From an uncultured Lachnospiraceae bacterium (GTDB taxonomy: Bacteria > Bacillota > Clostridia > Lachnospirales > Lachnospiraceae): DNA of 16,644 bases. How positions within the stretch are numbered: position 1 is the stretch's first letter; the number at the start of each line of letters is the position of its first letter. The translations under genes were made by a program, and so were the position numbers. Shown here piece by piece: positions 15,570-16,644 of this stretch. The DNA lies in NCBI GenBank assembly GCA_945787485.1, contig CALZHV010000028.1, positions 1 to 16,644 of the forward strand, given 5' to 3'. The notes beneath the pieces are model-generated. The model ran no database searches. It worked only from the letters and a program-made list of their open reading frames with translations, and was not told where the DNA came from.

Positions 15570-16644
15570 ATGTTGGAAAATAATAAAATACAAAATAGAA
15601 ATATTCCAAATGAAAGAATTTATATTGCCATAGATTTAAAATCCTTTTATGCTTCTGTAGAATGTGTAGAACGTAAATTGGACCCGCTCACGGCTAATTT
15701 AGTTGTTGCGGATGAAAGTAGAACAGCCAAGACTATTTGCTTGGCTGTTTCTCCGTCTTTAAAGGCATATGGTATTCCGGGAAGAGCAAGACTTTTTGAG
15801 GTTATACAGAAAGCAAAAAAATATAACCTCGAATATATTGCGGCACCTCCGCGAATGGCTTTGTACATGCAATACAGCACAAGAATATATGGCATATATC
15901 TTAAGTATATTGCACCTGAAGATATACATGTGTATTCCGTTGATGAAGTATTTATGGATGTGACTCAATATTTAAAATTATACAATATGGATGCACGCTC
16001 TCTGGCAGAAAAAATTATAAATGATGTTCTTTCGCAAACGGGAATTACAGCAACGGCAGGTATCGGCACAAACCTGTATCTTTGCAAGGTTGCGATGGAC
16101 ATAGTTGCGAAGCACATTGAACCGGACGAAAATGGTGTGAGAATTGCATACCTTGATGAAAAATTATATCGTGAAAAATTGTGGTCACATACTCCGATAA
16201 CTGATTTTTGGAGAGTGGGAAAAGGTTATGCGACTAAGCTTAAGGCACACGGTATTTATACAATGGGCGATATTGCAAGATGTTCCATCGGTAAAGACGG
16301 AGATTTTTATAATGAAGATTTATTGTATAAATTGTTTGGAATTAATGCGGAGCTTCTTATAGACCATGCATGGGGATATGAACCATGTACGATAGAAGAA
16401 ATAAAAAAATATAAGCCGAGAAATAACAGTCATCAGGACAGGTTTTGCATGAACCGTATGATTACGAAAAAACACGTCTCATAATAAAGGAAATGACGGA
16501 TTTGTTGGTGTTACAGCTCGTTGACAAGGCACTAATTACAGACCAGATTGTAATTACAATTGGTTATGATATTGAAAATCTGACAAATGAAAAAATAAAA
16601 AATTATTACAAGGGCGAAATTACGACGGACCATTATGGAAGAAA
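15570..16644 (+). pseudogene. Y-family DNA polymerase (UmuC/DinB-like), frameshifted, 3' end outside window
   Basis: This encodes a translesion polymerase of the ImpB/MucB/SamB (UmuC/DinB) family, which copies damaged DNA with low fidelity. The catalytic parts are present: IAIDLKSFYASVE with D22, and VYSVDE with D125 and E126, the metal-binding carboxylates. A thumb/HhH region follows (TPITDFWRVGKGYATKLKAHGI, beginning about residue 209). The first frame continues to N-N-S at residues 285-287, then meets a stop at 16482-16484 after a non-homologous tail. From 16433 another + frame gives the expected continuation (SGQVLHEPYDYEKTR, then IGYDIENL, then YKGEITTDHYGR) open to the window end. A loss of one base (or four) near 16430 explains this. 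It is either a real inactivating mutation or a sequence error. The start follows the trkH stop with no gap and has a weak AAAGG site. Confidence 0.88.
16428..16435 (+). other. Frameshift site in the polymerase gene
   Basis: Up to AGT (16428-16430) the frame encodes the polymerase; from TCA (16433-16435) the homologous sequence resumes in a different frame. Two bases (CA) separate the parts, so one or four bases are missing relative to an intact gene. No homopolymer or slippery heptamer lies exactly here, which argues against programmed frameshifting. Confidence 0.8.

Noticed and set aside
16428..16435. Programmed ribosomal frameshift
   Set aside because: No slippery heptamer or following strong hairpin is seen at the switch point, and polymerases of this family are not known to need one.

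Overview
The window is AT-rich (roughly one third G+C by eye) with all genes on the + strand, close packing and AGGAGG-like ribosome binding sites. The mix of genes (GH9 cellulase with Big2/FN3 tails, a LacI-sensor/GGDEF/EAL protein, a Tubulin_2-type GTPase, a potABCD operon) points to a fibre-degrading Firmicute, most likely a gut or rumen Lachnospiraceae. That placement is an inference from gene content and base composition.

Region 1 (1-1419) is the 3' end of a secreted GH9 endoglucanase: the end of the catalytic domain, then Big2, a second Ig-like module and two FN3 modules. Region 2 (1420-1637) is regulatory: a good sigma-A promoter lies inside the loop of an apparent terminator hairpin, followed by a leader of about 145 nt with further hairpins.

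Region 3 (1638-7989) is a likely two-gene operon. The first gene encodes an 840-residue tubulin/FtsZ-like GTPase. The second encodes a 1267-residue c-di-GMP protein: a LacI-type sensor without DNA-binding domain, a GAF-like region, a degenerate GGDEF (SNDEF), a complete EAL phosphodiesterase, and a C-terminal solenoid of about ten 26-31-residue repeats resembling those of secreted carbohydrate-binding or adhesin proteins. A strong terminator at 8009-8038 closes this unit. The pairing of a cytoskeletal-type GTPase with a c-di-GMP hydrolase carrying a solenoid is the best candidate here for an undescribed system.

Region 4 (8116-16644, continuing past the edge) is a compact run potA-potB-potC-potD-trkA-trkH-Y-family polymerase. 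potB/potC, potC/potD and potD/trkA overlap, and trkH abuts the polymerase. It combines polyamine import with Trk potassium uptake. PotA carries a duplicated TOBE-like domain, PotD appears anchored by a C-terminal membrane helix rather than a lipid, and the polymerase gene is interrupted by a frameshift near 16430, with the rest of the homologous protein readable in another frame to the window end.
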